DNA of 64,000 nt from Bryobacterales bacterium (GCA_016713735.1 JADJOP010000002.1:488393-552392); one strand, 5' to 3'. Shown: positions 48,664 to 58,644, counted from the first letter of the stretch. Notes: generated by a model from the letters alone, not told the origin. Translations and numbers: made by a program.

Positions 48664-50934
48664 TTACTGCTTGTATTGAGCCGGGTTTTCCAGCCAAACA
48701 ACATTCCTCTGCTCCTGCCCGGCAATCAGCAAATCCCGGTCCCCGTCCCCGTCCAGATCCACCATGCGGATGTCGTAGGCCGATTGATCCTCGTGCAGGT
48801 ACAACCGTTCGAATCGCCCTCCGCCATCATTGCGGTACAAAGCCACGATCCCAGAGTCCTTTGCGCATGTAACCGCGTCCGGATCGCCGTCGCCATCAAG
48901 ATCACCCACTGCCAGCGAATGCGGTCCCGTGATTTCCGGGTCAATTTCGTGTGCAGTCCAGTCCGGGGCTTCGTACCACACCACCCCTTTGCCGTGTCCC
49001 CGTGTAGCCACGAAATCCGGCCTCCCATCCCCGTTCCAGTCGGCGATTTGGATGTTGGTCGCCCCCTCCTGCCCGCTGGCGATCTCGTGCCGCTTCCACG
49101 TCGCGACTTGGCCTTTCACTGGCTTCGGCTGCTCCCACCAGGCGAACCAGTTGCCTCCCGGCGCGATCTTCGCCCCCGCCGCGATGTCGGTGAGCCCGTC
49201 CTGATTCACGTCGCCGCACCCCATGTAGTGGCTCAGCCCCGGCGCATCCCCCCGCGCGAACACGTTCCGCTGCCAGACAGGAGCTTTCGCCGGCAGCTTT
49301 CCTTGCGCCGGAACGCCGCGCGTCAGCTTAAACCAGGCAATCGAGTTCGGAAATGCGCCCGTCGGCTGCCCCGAATTAGCGATGATGTCCACCGTACCAT
49401 CGCGGTCCACATCGCAGGGAAACAGCCCGTGAATCCCGTGCACCCCTCCGCGCTCGGCGTGGTCCACCTCGTGATACGGCCACGGCTCGCTCAGCGCGTC
49501 AGCCGGACGCTCCAGCCAGAACAGCACCCCCGGCGAATATTGCGCGCCCACATAGTCCAGGTCGCCATCTCCATCCACGTCCATCGCCTCGCCGTGAATC
49601 AGGCTCAGCCCCTTGTGCAGCGTAATGCGCTTCCAGTCAGGGGCCGCGAACAGATAGATCTCACGTTCCTGCAGGTCTCCGCTGATCACGTCCGGTTTCC
49701 CATCGCCGGTGAAATCAGCCGCGTTGGCCGTGAAATTGGCAAACCCTGAAGTGATCACATGCCGCTGCCAGGCGGGCTTCGACTCGTTCCAGTAGATGCG
49801 GATGTTTGAGGTCGCGCGCCCGCCCGCAATGATCTCCGCACGCCCGTCGCCGTTGAGGTCCTCCACCGCGAGATCTTCCACGGCCACCCCCGTGTCCATC
49901 AACTGCTTGGCCCACTTCCCCTCTGTCGTACGCTTGTACAGCGCGATCCCATAGTCCTTTGCCCGCCCGTTGTTGCGCCAACCCGCCGCCAGCTCATCCG
50001 AGCCGTCCCCATCGAAATCGCCCCACCCCAGCGCGTGCCCCTGCACGAGTTCCGTCTCAATCACCTCGCGCTCCCACAGCCGCCCCGGCTGCGGCACAGG
50101 GCGCGTCAGCGTCCGCGATTGCGGATCGTAGGGAACCACAGGTTCGGTGTACACCACCACCTTGTTCCCATGCCAAGGCTCGATCGTTGCCAGCCGCCGG
50201 ATGCGGTTCACCCGCCCCAGCTTAATCTCTCCCGGTGCGCCCGCACCCAACTTCCGCTTCGACCACGAGCCCTCCTGGTAGCGCTTGAACGCAAACACGC
50301 CTTCCTTGGCCGCCACCCAGATTTCACCCTCCACGACGATGAAGTTGTGCACGATGTGCAGGCTGTCGTCGACGAGTTCACGCCCCCACGGCTGCGCGGC
50401 CGGATCAGACGGCGGCGACAGCGCCAGAATCCGCGCCCCGTCGCCTTCCCAATCCGGAGCCTTCGTCCCCCGCCCGTGCAAGGGCACGAGAATCAACTCC
50501 TCCCGCCCATCCCCGGTCACATCCCCCCAACGGATGCGGTGCAGCGTAGGCTCCTCGCCCAGTGGTGTCAGCTTGCCATCGTGCCTCACCCATTGCAGCG
50601 TTCCTCCCGCCTGCGTATTCGTGGGCTGCCAGTCAGCGGCCAGCGCAAAGTCGAGCTTGCCGTCGCGGTCAATGTCATGCGGCGAAAACGCGACGTTGTC
50701 CTTCTTCGTCACGCCTTCTAAAATCACGTGACGCTTCCAACTGGGGTTCTCCCACCACGCCAGCGTCGTGCCGTTGATGGCCACCACATCCGGCTTGCCG
50801 TCACGGTTCACATCGGCCGTCGTCACGGCGTACACGACGCCGAAATCGGCCTGTATCTCCTGCGGCCGGAACTTCAACTGCGCATACAGCGGCACGACGG
50901 CCGTCAAAAGGGCAAGGGGAAACGCGATTCGCAT
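48664..50934 (-). CDS. Secreted VCBS/FG-GAP repeat protein
   Basis: A 756-residue secreted protein. The signal peptide is MRIAFPLALLTAVVPLYAQ. The mature part carries many FG-GAP/VCBS-type repeats with DxNxDGxxD calcium motifs: ADVNRDGKPD, HDIDRDGKLD, GDFDGDGSDE, VDGDGDLD, CDVDRDGTVD, ADWNGDGRPD, DLDGDGDRD, so it should form a beta propeller. Likely extracellular or outer-surface, and possibly a carbohydrate- or ligand-binding protein. The frame extends to 50988, but ATG 50934 starts the signal peptide. It lies 16 bases downstream of the amidohydrolase-2 gene, in one operon. Confidence 0.88.
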   Translation of the reverse strand: MRIAFPLALLTAVVPLYAQLKFRPQEIQADFGVVYAVTTADVNRDGKPDVVAINGTTLAWWENPSWKRHVILEGVTKKDNVAFSPHDIDRDGKLDFALAADWQPTNTQAGGTLQWVRHDGKLTPLGEEPTLHRIRWGDVTGDGREELILVPLHGRGTKAPDWEGDGARILALSPPSDPAAQPWGRELVDDSLHIVHNFIVVEGEIWVAAKEGVFAFKRYQEGSWSKRKLGAGAPGEIKLGRVNRIRRLATIEPWHGNKVVVYTEPVVPYDPQSRTLTRPVPQPGRLWEREVIETELVQGHALGWGDFDGDGSDELAAGWRNNGRAKDYGIALYKRTTEGKWAKQLMDTGVAVEDLAVEDLNGDGRAEIIAGGRATSNIRIYWNESKPAWQRHVITSGFANFTANAADFTGDGKPDVISGDLQEREIYLFAAPDWKRITLHKGLSLIHGEAMDVDGDGDLDYVGAQYSPGVLFWLERPADALSEPWPYHEVDHAERGGVHGIHGLFPCDVDRDGTVDIIANSGQPTGAFPNSIAWFKLTRGVPAQGKLPAKAPVWQRNVFARGDAPGLSHYMGCGDVNQDGLTDIAAGAKIAPGGNWFAWWEQPKPVKGQVATWKRHEIASGQEGATNIQIADWNGDGRPDFVATRGHGKGVVWYEAPDWTAHEIDPEITGPHSLAVGDLDGDGDPDAVTCAKDSGIVALYRNDGGGRFERLYLHEDQSAYDIRMVDLDGDGDRDLLIAGQEQRNVVWLENPAQYKQ

Positions 50935-50950
50935 TGCCCCCGAGCATATC

Positions 50951-51871
50951 TCAGGCGAACCCGAAGAGTTTCGCCGCGTTCCCTCCACGGATCATCTCGC
51001 GCTGCGCTTCGGTTGCGAACGCAAAGTGGTGGTCAAAGATGGCCTGCGCCTGCCGGAACCCATCCATGTCGTGCCCCAGACCGCCCCATAGGATCCGCTC
51101 TGCCCCAAACGCCTCGAATGCCCGCCGTACATACTTGGCCGCGTCGGCATAGGGCGGCTTCTGCTTCGACGAGTACCCCACGCCGCTGAACTTGAAATAG
51201 ACCTTCGGCAGCCGCGCCAACTTCAGGATCTCCTCGAACGCCGCCGGTGCGCCCATCCCTGCCCGCCCCATGTGATCGAGAATCACCGGCATGCCGCGAA
51301 ACTGCGCTGCCAGCTTTCCAATCGCCGCCCCGTGGTGCGGAAGGAAGTGCATCTGCATGCACAGGCCGAGATCAGCCGCTGCCTTCCACGTCGCCTTCAC
51401 CGAGGCGTCATTCAGGTCGCGATTCTTGATCGGCGTGTCCCCCTCGCAGGTGCAGGTGAACGGCTTGCCCGGCTCGTTCATCACGTGCATGCGCATCGCC
51501 ACGATCCGTCCCGGATGCCGCTTCACCAACTCGCCCATGCGCTTGCCCGTGCGCTCATCCTGCGGCTCGAACAAACACGTGCCCTTAAAGAACCCTCGTG
51601 GTGACTCGGCGGCGAAGCAATGCTCCAGGTAGCGATGATCGTCCTGGTACGGCTCCGGGTGAACCAGGATCGTATGCGCAATCCCCGCCTGCTTCACAAA
51701 GGCCAGATACTCCCCCAACGGCTGCGCCGGAGGACGATACGGCGCCAGGGCGTGATAGGGAAAGATGTCCGGTTCAAAGAGATGGATATGGGTGTCGATC
51801 AGCGGCCCGCCCGCTGCCGGCAAGGGAAGGACGGCGGCGCCTGAGGCGGCCAGGAAGTGACGGCGCAACAT
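50951..51871 (-). CDS. Amidohydrolase-2 family protein (possible sugar lactonase)
   Basis: A 306-residue TIM-barrel hydrolase with a signal-like N-terminus (LRRHFLAASGAAVLPLPA), perhaps Tat. The metal HxH motif is LIDTHIHLFEP; later His/Asp are in MQMHFLPHHG, ILDHMGRAG and GLGHDMDGF. The family includes L-rhamnono-, L-fucono- and 2-pyrone-4,6-dicarboxylate lactonases. The reaction cannot be told from the motifs. It is upstream of the VCBS gene on the same strand, and a rhamnonate-dehydratase-like gene lies about 3.5 kb away on the other strand. Confidence 0.85.
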   Translation of the reverse strand: MLRRHFLAASGAAVLPLPAAGGPLIDTHIHLFEPDIFPYHALAPYRPPAQPLGEYLAFVKQAGIAHTILVHPEPYQDDHRYLEHCFAAESPRGFFKGTCLFEPQDERTGKRMGELVKRHPGRIVAMRMHVMNEPGKPFTCTCEGDTPIKNRDLNDASVKATWKAAADLGLCMQMHFLPHHGAAIGKLAAQFRGMPVILDHMGRAGMGAPAAFEEILKLARLPKVYFKFSGVGYSSKQKPPYADAAKYVRRAFEAFGAERILWGGLGHDMDGFRQAQAIFDHHFAFATEAQREMIRGGNAAKLFGFA

Positions 51872-51953
51872 GCGCCTATGCTACCCCAGGAAGCTCAGGC
51901 CGTGGCCAGCGCCGCTCAGCCCCTTCCGCAGTTCTGCAGGTTCTCTGCCCCGC

Positions 51954-52937
51954 CTACCGCTTTCCAGCCCGGCCACGGTGCCACAAAACACCCGCCAGCC
52001 CAGCCGCTGACAGCATCCAAGTGGCCGGCTCCGGCACTTCGCCGCTGGGCGGCGGCAACTCCCCCGGATCGGCTGGGAAATTGAAGTCATGCAACTCCAG
52101 CGAACCGCATCTGTTTCCGGCTTCGGGGCACTCGTTGGAATACGACTGCGCGACCAACTGCCCCACCATCTGCCCCCACGTCGATGTCACCTCCGCGTAC
52201 GGCGCGAGCACACTTCCCTGAACGCCCGAGTTCATAAACAAACTGGTCGCCTCGAAATAATTGAACAGGATGCGGCTCGCCAATGGCGACGACGCATCAC
52301 CATTTACACCCAGGCCATTGATGAAATAGGAGGCATTCGTCCCATTCACACTGGCCCCCTTCACGTTCACCACCACCGTCGTGTTCGCGCCGACGTTGAC
52401 GAACTTCACGCTGCACGAACTGCAAAACTCTGAGCTGTCCAATAGGAACACCGCCAGGTCGCTGCCCGCCGCGTCGAGAAGAAACTCAAACCCCACATTC
52501 GGACTCACCGCCGTCCCGCTCAGATCCTTCAGCGCTTGCGACTTATTCTTCAACTCCGTCTCGGCCGCGGCGAAGTCGACAGGCGAAGTCCCGCCCTCGG
52601 TCAACAAGCCGCTGAGCAGGGTAAAGGAAGAAAGCGTCCCTATCCCACCCGCAAAGGCATCCCCCGAGACAAGCTGACCGTTGGCGGCATTGATGTCGCC
52701 TTTGGCAATCAGAGCGTACTCTCCGTTGAAGTGGTTCGCCGGGTATGCCGTGGCCACGCTGAAGTTCGTGATATTGATGTTGCCCCCAGCCGCGAGCTTC
52801 CCTCCGACATCGCTATTGGCGCTCGTGTAGTCCCCGAAAAAGAACCCGTTGTACCCATCCGCGGGGCCCAAATAACCGGCTTGGAGCGTCAACATCCCCC
52901 CTAGCCAAACTCCTAGAAATACACTTCTGGCATGCAT
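51954..52937 (-). CDS. PEP-CTERM protein with choice-of-anchor A domain
   Basis: A 327-residue exported protein. A signal peptide (VFLGVWLGGMLTLQAG) is followed by the choice-of-anchor A domain: YNGFFFGDYTSANSDVGGKL, AAGGNINITNFSV and VNGTNASYFIN. The C-terminus is a PEP-CTERM sorting signal: VPEPATWMLSAAGLAG, a short hydrophobic helix, then a basic tail RGRAGKR. An exosortase would cleave it and pass it to the cell surface. No exosortase gene is in this window. Two inverted repeats lie upstream. It is a likely extracellular matrix protein. Confidence 0.9.
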   Translation of the reverse strand: MHARSVFLGVWLGGMLTLQAGYLGPADGYNGFFFGDYTSANSDVGGKLAAGGNINITNFSVATAYPANHFNGEYALIAKGDINAANGQLVSGDAFAGGIGTLSSFTLLSGLLTEGGTSPVDFAAAETELKNKSQALKDLSGTAVSPNVGFEFLLDAAGSDLAVFLLDSSEFCSSCSVKFVNVGANTTVVVNVKGASVNGTNASYFINGLGVNGDASSPLASRILFNYFEATSLFMNSGVQGSVLAPYAEVTSTWGQMVGQLVAQSYSNECPEAGNRCGSLELHDFNFPADPGELPPPSGEVPEPATWMLSAAGLAGVLWHRGRAGKR

Positions 52938-52940
52938 GTT

Positions 52941-52964
52941 GGCAGTGTCCTACTGTCCACTGCC
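52941..52964. promoter_or_regulatory. Inverted repeat just upstream of the PEP-CTERM gene
   Basis: GGCAGTG (52941-52947) and CACTGCC (52958-52964) form perfect 7-bp arms with a 10-base centre, ending 4 bases before the start codon at 52937. It could be an RNA hairpin that limits translation, or an operator. Confidence 0.4.
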
Positions 52965-52996
52965 TCGCCCCTATAGGACTGTGGTTCTGGAACGCC

Positions 52997-53011
52997 CCAT
53001 GCGCCGCATGG
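52997..53011. promoter_or_regulatory. Short palindrome upstream of the PEP-CTERM gene
   Basis: CCATGC-GCC-GCATGG, with 6-bp arms and a 3-base centre, lies 60 bases from the PEP-CTERM start. A regulator site is possible; a hairpin near the 3' end of the IclR-like gene is the alternative. Confidence 0.3.
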
Positions 53012-53031
53012 TACCTGCTTGAGGTGTTTTT

Positions 53032-54210
53032 CTAGTCCTTCCCCGCGTGAGTCCTATCCGGCTGCCTGTCAGTGGAAGCGCCCGAATCCCGCTCGCCCGG
53101 ATACACGACATCCACATTCTCCTGATCCAACACGGCATGGTCCGTGTAAACAGCCGGCGGCACCGTCTCACCACCCGCCATGGCCGAGGCCAACTTCACC
53201 AGCCTCGCCCCATACCGTTCCGGAAAGTACGCCACCGATGCCAGAAACGGGCTTGCCGACTTACGAATCTCCATCCGACCCTCGCGCATAGCGTTGTGCC
53301 CCACAATCGCCACCCACTTGTCGCGCTTGGCCTCCCGCACCGCATCCAGCACGCCGATGGCGCTAATGTCGTTGAACCCCGATACCAGCAGCCGCGACCT
53401 GCCCTCCTCCCGCCGCAGCAATCCCGCCATCGCCAACCGGCTCGCCTCGCGATTGGCATTGCCAGGAAGGTGAATCACCTTCGATTCCTCCACCGCCCCC
53501 ACCAGGTCGCGTAAACCCACCAGCACCCCCGCCAGCCGCGCCTGCACGTTTGTGCTCGTGTAGGCCCCCTCCACTAGCACCACCCGGTTAAATCGCCCAT
53601 TCCAGCGCTCGCGCGCAAACCGCCCCAGCGCCTGCACGGCCAGCTTTCCCGCCTGATAGTTGTTGGCGCCGAAATACACTCCGCCGGCAATCGGCCGGTC
53701 CACCGTGATGAACGGCCGCCCCGCCTCCGATAGTCGCGCCGCCATCATGTGCCCCAGCGATTCCACTGGTTGGAAGAACACCGCCACGTCCACGCGCGCC
53801 TCCACCAGCGTCCCCGCGTTGCGCATTACCCGCTCCTGGTCTTCCACCCCGTTGTCCAGCAGCATCAGGTCCACACCCTCGGCGTGCGCCGCTTGCTGCA
53901 ACGATGCCGCTACATCCTCGCGAAACGTGTTCCCCGTCAGCGGGCCCGCATAGCCCATCAGCAGCTTGCGCCGCCTCCGCATCGCCCGGTAGCGCTTGGC
54001 GTCATCGCGCGCGACATACCCTCGCTCCTCCAGTGTGCACAACAGCCGGTACACGGCCAGACGCTGTATCCCCGTCGCCCCCGCAATCTCCTGAACACCC
54101 ACCGGGTGCGCCGAGGCTTCCACGGCCTCCAGCACCGTGAGGCCCTTGTCCAGCGTTCCGGCTCCGGCCCGCGTCTTCGCATTCTGGGGGGAGGGGCTTG
54201 ACTTCTTCAT
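53032..54210 (-). CDS. Transcriptional regulator: IclR-type HTH fused to a periplasmic-binding-protein-like sensor
   Basis: A 392-residue regulator. Residues 15-75 form a winged HTH of the IclR type (LTVLEAVEASAHPVGVQEIA, then ATGIQRLAVYRLLCTLEERG). From residue 85 the protein is a sugar-binding PBP1 fold of the LacI/RbsB type: LMGYAGPLTGNTFREDVAAS, FITVDRPIAGG, GANNYQAGKL, GFNDISAIGV and VGHNAMREGR. IclR proteins normally carry a GAF-like effector domain, so this pairing is uncommon. It is divergent from the esterase-TonB operon and probably binds ATGAAC/GTTCAT sites in the gap. Confidence 0.87.
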   Translation of the reverse strand: MKKSSPSPQNAKTRAGAGTLDKGLTVLEAVEASAHPVGVQEIAGATGIQRLAVYRLLCTLEERGYVARDDAKRYRAMRRRRKLLMGYAGPLTGNTFREDVAASLQQAAHAEGVDLMLLDNGVEDQERVMRNAGTLVEARVDVAVFFQPVESLGHMMAARLSEAGRPFITVDRPIAGGVYFGANNYQAGKLAVQALGRFARERWNGRFNRVVLVEGAYTSTNVQARLAGVLVGLRDLVGAVEESKVIHLPGNANREASRLAMAGLLRREEGRSRLLVSGFNDISAIGVLDAVREAKRDKWVAIVGHNAMREGRMEIRKSASPFLASVAYFPERYGARLVKLASAMAGGETVPPAVYTDHAVLDQENVDVVYPGERDSGASTDRQPDRTHAGKD

Positions 54211-54238
54211 CGGATTGCCATATCACATCTACACGAAA

Positions 54239-54265
54239 ATGAACGCAATTGTTCATTATATGAAC
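54239..54265. promoter_or_regulatory. Candidate operator of the IclR/PBP regulator
   Basis: Three copies of one half-site, ATGAAC (54239-54244), GTTCAT (54251-54256) and ATGAAC (54260-54265), form two overlapping inverted repeats with 6- and 3-base centres in the divergent gap. A CATTAT at 54254-54259, inside the repeats, could be the -10 of the esterase operon, so binding would block it. Confidence 0.6.
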
Positions 54266-55159
54266 ATCATGGGCTCGGCGGCAATCCTCTGCCTCTCCGC
54301 CGCCTCCTCGCTTCCTGCCCAGGATTCGGCCCGGGACTGGGCCTCGCTCGTCGGCCAGCGCTTTCGCGCCGAACGCGACGTCGTCTACCGCACCGCCCCC
54401 GGCGGCATCGACCTCAAGCTCGATCTCTACATCCCCTACGACAAGAAGCCCGGGCCCACCATCGTCTACATTCACGGCGGCGGCTGGCAGACCGGCTCCA
54501 AGGAACAGTACGTCCTCTGGTATCTTCCTTACCTCCAACTTGGCTACCGCGTCGCCGCCGTGCAATACCGCCTCAGCGGCGTCGCCCCCGCACCCGCCGC
54601 AATCGAGGATTGCCGCTGCGCCTTCCGCTGGATCGCCCGCAACGGCGTAAGGTACGGCATCGATCCCGCCCGCCTCGTCCTCACCGGAGGCTCCGCCGGT
54701 GGCCATCTCGTCCTGATGACCGCCATGCTCGACGACTCCTTCGACGCCGCCTGCAACGACCCCAGCCCCGCCCCAAAGGCCCGCGCCGTCATCAACTATT
54801 ACGGCGCCACCGACCTCGCCGAAATGCTCTCCCAAAACCGCGCCAACATCGCCCGCTGGTTTCGTGCGCCCGGCGACGCCCTGGCGCTCGCCCGCCGCCT
54901 CTCGCCCCTTACCTGGGTCCGCCCCGGCGTCCCACCCGTACTCACCCTCCACGGCGATGCCGACGCCACCATTCCCCTTTCTCATGCCACCCGCCTTCAC
55001 GAGGCGCTCACCAAGGCCGGCGTGGCCAACCAACTCGTCACAATTCCAGGCGGCGCCCATGGCCGCCATACCTGGACCGATACCGATACGCTCCGCGTGC
55101 AGCGGACCATCGAACAGTTTTTGAAAACACACGGAACCCTGAACGACCCAACCCAATGA
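54239..55159 (+). CDS. Alpha/beta-hydrolase esterase (BD-FAE/acetyl-esterase-like)
   Basis: A 296-306 residue secreted esterase. The oxyanion motif is VYIHGGGWQTG, the nucleophile elbow GGSAGGHL (Ser), the acid region HGDADATIPL and the base His region PGGAHGRHTW, all in family order. The signal peptide is weak (NIMGSAAILCLSAASSLPA). The frame offers starts at ATG 54239, 54260 and 54269; the last places the operator outside the coding region and follows a CATTAT. It probably removes acyl groups from a plant glycan. Its stop overlaps the TonB ORF. Confidence 0.88.
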   Translation: MNAIVHYMNIMGSAAILCLSAASSLPAQDSARDWASLVGQRFRAERDVVYRTAPGGIDLKLDLYIPYDKKPGPTIVYIHGGGWQTGSKEQYVLWYLPYLQLGYRVAAVQYRLSGVAPAPAAIEDCRCAFRWIARNGVRYGIDPARLVLTGGSAGGHLVLMTAMLDDSFDAACNDPSPAPKARAVINYYGATDLAEMLSQNRANIARWFRAPGDALALARRLSPLTWVRPGVPPVLTLHGDADATIPLSHATRLHEALTKAGVANQLVTIPGGAHGRHTWTDTDTLRVQRTIEQFLKTHGTLNDPTQ

Positions 55160-55188
55160 CGACCCAATCCCACAACGAAGGAACTACG

Positions 55189-58100
55189 ATGCTGACTCAC
55201 CGCCTCCGTCTGGCTTGTCTCACCGCGCTCCTCCTGCTCGCCTCCACCGCGGGCTTCGCGCAAACCATTACCGGAACCCTCGTCGGTTCCGTCATCGACC
55301 CCACCGGCGCCGCCATCACCAGCGCCGAGGTCTCGGTCGTGCAATCCGCCACCGGAGCCAAGCGCACGGTGAACACCAACGAGCAGGGCGACTTCCTCAT
55401 TGGAAGCCTCCAGCCTGGCGCATACACGCTCTCGGTGACCCAGCCCGGATTCAAGACCCTGCAGCGCACCGGCATCGTCCTCTCCTCGGCCGAGACTCTG
55501 CCTGTCGGCCGTCTCGCGTTGGAGATAGGCGCTGTCACCGACCAGGTCTCCGTCACCGCCGAAGGCGCTGCCGTCCAGGTCGCCAGTTCCGAACGCGCCG
55601 GCGTCATCAGCAACACCCAGCTTGAGAACCTCATGACCAAAGGCCGCAACGCCATGACGCTCCTCGCCCTGCTCCCCGGCGTCGTCGACGGCCAGGGTGT
55701 TGGCAGCCAGGAGAGAATCGATCGCAACTTCGATCTCAGCGTTCAGGGCAACCGCCGCAACGCCAACACCGTCACCGTCGACGGCATGCCCGTCAACCCC
55801 ATGGGCAACAACTTCAACGGCGTCGTCATGCTCAGCCAGGACGCCATCGCCGAAGTCAAGGTGCTCATGTCCAACTACCCCGCCGAATATGGCCGCTCCT
55901 CCGGCGCCACCGTGAACTTCGTCACCAAGTCCGGCACCAAGGACTTCCACGGCCTCTTCTCCTACTTCAAACGCCACGAGCAGTTCAACGCCAACGACTT
56001 CTTCAATAACCGCCTCTCCCGCCCCAAGGCACGCTACCGCTACAACACCTGGAACTACAACATCGGCGGCCCCATCCCCATCGGCAAGATCAATCGCAAC
56101 CGCGACAAGCTCTTCTTCTTCTGGTCGCAGGAGTTCTGGCCCCCTCACCGTTCCCACCGCCATCGCCCAGCTCACCGTCCCCACGCTCGCCGAACGCCGC
56201 GGCGACTTCACCCAATCGCTCGATCTCAACGGCCGCGTCATTCCTGTCCGCGACCCCACCACGCAGCAGGTTTACCCCGGTAACGTCGTCCCGGCCAGCC
56301 GTCTCGACGCCAGCGGCCTTTCCTTGCTTAAGCTCTTCCCAGATCCAAACTTCACCGATCGCGGCATCTCCGGCGGCCGCTATAACTACGTCTTCCAGAG
56401 CGAAAATCAAACCCCAATCCGCATGGAGAACGCGCGCATCGACTACAACATCCGCCAGAACCATTCGCTCGCCCTTACCATCGCTTCCTTTGTCGACCAG
56501 CAGACCGGCGCCGTCGGCATCCTCACCGCCGGCTCCACCAACTGGCCGCAGATGAAGAAGACCTACCGGCTCCACGGCCAAGGCTACATCCTCCGCTACA
56601 CCGGCGTGCTCTCGCCTTCACTCATCAACGAAACCAGCCTCGGCTGGACGCGCCGTCCCGAAGGCAACAGCGCCGACGACGCGGAGATCACCCGCAACCA
56701 GCGTTCCACCGTCGGCTTCGTCGCCGGCCAGATCAACCCCGCCAGCAACCCCCTCGGCCTCATCCCCAACGCCACCTTCGGCGGTGTCACCAACGCCGCC
56801 AACCTCTTTATGGAAGGCCGCTTCCCCTTCTACCAGAAGCTGCACGCCTTCAACCTCACCAACAACCTCACCAAGGTCCAAGGCAGCCACACACTCAAGG
56901 CCGGCATCATGATTGAGCGCAACTACCAGGGCTCGCTCAACGACGGCGCCTATACCGGCACGCTCAACTTCCAGCCCGCCGCCACCAACCCCATCGACAC
57001 CGGCTACGCCTATTCCAACGCCGCCCTCGGCGTCTTCAATACCTACTCGGAGGCATCCAACCGCGTCATCCTCAGCTTCCGTCAGCACGCCGTTGAGTGG
57101 TTCCTCCAGGACACCTGGCGCGCCACCCGCCGCCTCACGCTCGAATACGGCATGCGCTTCCACCACCTCGTGCCCATCTTCATGCGCTCGGACCGCCTCA
57201 CCACCTTCGCCCCCGAACTATACAACGCAAGCCAGGGCGTCCAACTCATCCGCCCCGCCCGCGTCAATAACGCACGCGTCGGCCAGCACCCGGTCACCGG
57301 GCAGATCTACCCCGTCACCCTCATCGGCGCCATCGCACCCGGCGTCGGCAACCCGACAAACGGCATGGCCGTCGCCGCGCAAAACGGCTATCCGCGCGGC
57401 CTCATTGACGGATACGGCATGAAGTTCGGCCCCCGCATCGGTTTCGCCCTCGACGTCTTCGGCACCGGCAAAACCGCCATCCGCGGCGGCTTCGGCCAGT
57501 TCTACGGCCGCCCCAACATGTCGGAAAACCTGCTTCGCTTTGCTTCTCAACCGCCGCTCATCAGCACGCCCACTGTCTATTTCGGCACCCTCTCCGGCAT
57601 CCGCTCTTCGGCAGGCGCCATCTTCCCGCAAGCCGTCAACGCGTTCGACCGCAGCAACCGCATTCCCCGGGTCATGAACTTCAGCCTCTCCGTCCAACAG
57701 AACATCGGCTGGAACACTGTCGTCGATATCGGCTACGTCGGCTCGCTCGGCCGCAACCAGTTCTGGGTGCGCGACATCAACCCCATCCCCATCGGCGCCA
57801 ACTTCGACCCGCGCAATGCCGATCCCACCAACCCCGCCACGCCGCTCACTTCCTCATTCCTGCGTCCCATAGTCGGCTACAACGACATCCTCTTATCCGA
57901 ACCCGGAGCCTCCTCCAACTACCACTCCATGCAACTCACCGCACGCCGCCGCTTCACTAAGGGCTTTCAGTTCGGCGGCGCCTGGACCTGGTCGAAGGCG
58001 CTCAACTACAACAACTTCGACACCAACACCGTCAGCGTCCTGCTGCCCGTGCGCTACTGGAACTACGGGCTCTCCTCCTCTGACCGCACCCACAACGTCC

Positions 58101-58640
58101 GCATCGACTGGACCTGGGACATCCCCACACCCAGTGTCAAGAACGCCGTCGCCCGCTATGCCATCAGCGACTGGCAGCTCTCCGGCATCACCAGCTTCGT
58201 CTCCGGCGCCCCGCTCGGCATCGGCTTCACCCAGGTGACGCCTACCGACATCACCGGCACCGCAAGCCAGGGCGCCCGCATCGACTTGACCGGCAATCCC
58301 AACATCTCCAAGAGCGAGCGCACCTTCAGCCGGAATTTCGATCCCACCGTGTTCCGGTCCCGCCCGCGGCACCTTCGGCAACTCCGCCACCACCAACATC
58401 CGCGGCCCCGGCATCAACAACTGGGACATCTCCCTGCTGAAGACCTTCCCGGTCCATGAACGCGTCCGCCTCCAGTTCCGCGCCGAAGCCTACAACGCCT
58501 TCAACCATGCGCAGTTTGCCTCGCTGGACACCACCGCCCGCTTCGACGCCCAGCGCGGGCAGGTGAACTCGCGCCTGGGCGAGTTCCTCTCCGCGCGCGC
58601 CCCGCGCATCATGCAACTGGCCCTCAGGCTATACTTCTAA
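55189..58640 (+). pseudogene. Oar-like TonB-dependent receptor, interrupted by two +1 frameshifts
   Basis: About 1,150 residues if repaired. A signal peptide (LTHRLRLACLTALLLLAST) is followed by a carboxypeptidase-regulatory-like domain (GTLVGSVIDPTGAAITSAEV), the plug (NRRNANTVTVDGMPVNP, NYPAEYGRSSGATVNFVTKS) and the barrel ending IMQLALRLYF. The frame is lost at CCCCC 56140-56144 (one C too many) and at CC 58354-58355 (one extra C), each restoring a good protein in the next frame. ATG 55189 has GAAGGA 6 bases upstream; 55156 is also possible. Acidobacteria use such receptors to import glycan fragments. Confidence 0.88.
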
Positions 58641-58644
58641 GCCG

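Noticed and set aside
52938..53031. Sigma-54 promoter before the PEP-CTERM gene
   Set aside because: No TGGC-N8-TTGC pair on either strand.
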